Part shown: positions 4,748 to 5,760 of the stretch, piece after piece
Layout of the letters: the number at the start of each line of letters is the position of its first letter
Position numbering within the stretch: position 1 is the first letter of the stretch
From: Candidatus Brevefilum sp.
GTDB taxonomy: Bacteria > Chloroflexota > Anaerolineae > Anaerolineales > Anaerolineaceae
Length of the DNA: 5,760 nucleotides
Reading direction: 5' to 3'
Assembly: GCA_007135845.1 (NCBI GenBank)
Contig: SLIC01000272.1
Location: 1 to 5,760, forward strand
Notes under the pieces: model-generated
Told to the model about the DNA's origin: nothing
What the model saw: only the letters and a program-made list of their open reading frames with translations
Databases searched by the model: none
Program-made: the position numbers and the translations under genes

Positions 4748-5760
4748 ATGCAGATATATTTTGAGAAACGAAAAAGTCTCTCTCGCAAAGCAACAATACT
4801 TGTTCCAATCGTTTCATTCATCGTCGCATTATTACTCGGTGCCATTCTGCTTTTGTTGACAGGAGTTAACCCAATCGTCACCTATCGGGCGATGGTAAGA
4901 GGTGCATTTGGGTCAACTTATGCCTTATCCGAAACGCTTGTTGTTGCAATTCCCTTAATGCTGACGAGTTTAGGTGTGGCAATCGCCTTTCGTATGCGGT
5001 TTTGGAACATTGGAGCTGAGGGTCAGCTTGTTTTCGGTGGTATCGCTGGTGCTGGTATCGCCTTACATTTTGCTGATATCATTCCTGGCAGTTTATTACT
5101 GCCAACGATCCTCTTAGCCGGAATGATTGCAGGGGCAATATGGGCAGGTATTCCAGCTGCGCTTAAAGCCTACCTGGGAGTCGATGAAACCCTCACAACA
5201 TTGATGTTAAACTACGTTGCAATTTTATTTGCCTCCTACCTTTATTATGGCGCCTGGCGTGATCCAATGGGTTTTGGCTTCCCGGGTACAGCACGTTTTG
5301 TTGAAGAAGCCTGGCTGCCGAGAATTTTTGGCAGGGCGCACAATGGTTTGATTTTCGCTGTTATCGCTGCCATCATCCTATGGTTTATCTTTAACCGAAC
5401 GCGGTGGGGGTTTGAGTTGAAAATTATTGGTGAAAATAAGACCGCGGCGAAATATCTAGGAATTAAAATTGCAAGCAATATCGTCTTGGCACTTCTACTA
5501 TCTGGTGCATTGAGTGGATTAGCCGGTGCCACCCAGGTTACGGGTATCTTTCGTCGTCTGCAAACGGGTTTGGCAGCTGGGTATGGGTACACAGCCATTA
5601 TCATTGCCTGGCTTTCACAATTAAATCCAATTGCTGTGTTGTTTGTATCGGTCCTGATGGGCGCTTTATTTGTGGGAGGTGACCAGGTTCAAATGATGAT
5701 GGGATTGCCTTCAGCAGTTGGATTTGTACTGCAGGGATTGATCCTGTTTCCAATGCTGGC
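4748..5760 (+). CDS. Nucleoside-type ABC transporter permease, 3' end missing at window edge
   Basis: This inner-membrane subunit of the BMP-type importer belongs to the NupP/YufP branch of the branched-chain amino acid/ribose-type permease superfamily. Reading from the ATG at 4748 gives 337 open codons to the window end with no stop. Visible family blocks are a basic N-terminus (KRKSLSRK) before the first membrane helix (about 16-38), FWNIGAEGQL (85-94), VDETLTTLMLNYVA (145-158), and the cytoplasmic coupling loop GENKTAAKYLGI (228-239) that contacts the ATPase. LSGLAGATQVTG (255-266) and the small-residue-rich region GLAAGYGYTAIIIAWL (274-289) follow. Many alternating hydrophobic stretches indicate about 8-10 membrane segments. 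Relatives are about 340-370 residues, so probably only the last few to 30 residues are missing. A second permease (NupQ type) normally follows and would lie beyond the window. Confidence 0.92.
   Translation, partial: MQIYFEKRKSLSRKATILVPIVSFIVALLLGAILLLLTGVNPIVTYRAMVRGAFGSTYALSETLVVAIPLMLTSLGVAIAFRMRFWNIGAEGQLVFGGIAGAGIALHFADIIPGSLLLPTILLAGMIAGAIWAGIPAALKAYLGVDETLTTLMLNYVAILFASYLYYGAWRDPMGFGFPGTARFVEEAWLPRIFGRAHNGLIFAVIAAIILWFIFNRTRWGFELKIIGENKTAAKYLGIKIASNIVLALLLSGALSGLAGATQVTGIFRRLQTGLAAGYGYTAIIIAWLSQLNPIAVLFVSVLMGALFVGGDQVQMMMGLPSAVGFVLQGLILFPML

Noticed and set aside
5245..5604. Minus-strand open frame of 119 codons at the right side
   Set aside because: It lies opposite the permease gene, whose plus-strand translation shows conserved family blocks. 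The product looks like an antisense artefact and has no ribosome site support.

Overview
The window holds parts of two divergently oriented ABC-type uptake operons that share an intergenic control region. No rRNA, tRNA, CRISPR array, insertion sequence or phage gene is visible. Coding style (moderate GC, lipoproteins with a Cys-22 lipobox, a long Pro/Glu/Asp/Val linker behind the lipid anchor) fits a Chloroflexota/Anaerolineae-type bacterium. That placement is an inference from general resemblance and is not proven by any marker gene here.

Left, minus strand (1-1438): a phosphonate/phosphite-type uptake operon. The binding lipoprotein PhnD comes first (533-1438). A 91-nt gap with an intrinsic-terminator-like hairpin follows, then the ATPase PhnC (1-441, cut by the window edge just at its ABC signature motif). 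The permease (PhnE type) would be expected further left.

Centre (1439-1892): the divergent control region. It contains a plausible sigma-70-like promoter for phnD on the minus strand, two GGTT/AACC palindromes around that promoter, a good promoter for the right-hand operon (TTGATT-17-TACAAT, 1676-1704), and a long leader (about 180 nt). The leader carries a well-formed nested RNA structure (1727-1783) that I cannot match to a known riboswitch class, and an orphan perfect Shine-Dalgarno sequence.

Right, plus strand (1893-5760): a nucleoside/purine-type (BMP family) uptake operon. It comprises a BMP-family lipoprotein (1893-3092), a strong intrinsic terminator-like hairpin, a double-domain ATPase of the NupO/YufO/RbsA type (3179-4741), and the first permease (4748 to the window end, truncated). 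A second permease should follow outside the window.

Working model: each lipoprotein captures its ligand outside the membrane and passes it to a permease energised by the ATPase. In both operons the hairpin behind the binding-protein gene would let much more binding protein be made than ATPase and permease. The transporters themselves are ordinary families. The most unusual item is the structured leader upstream of the BMP lipoprotein.
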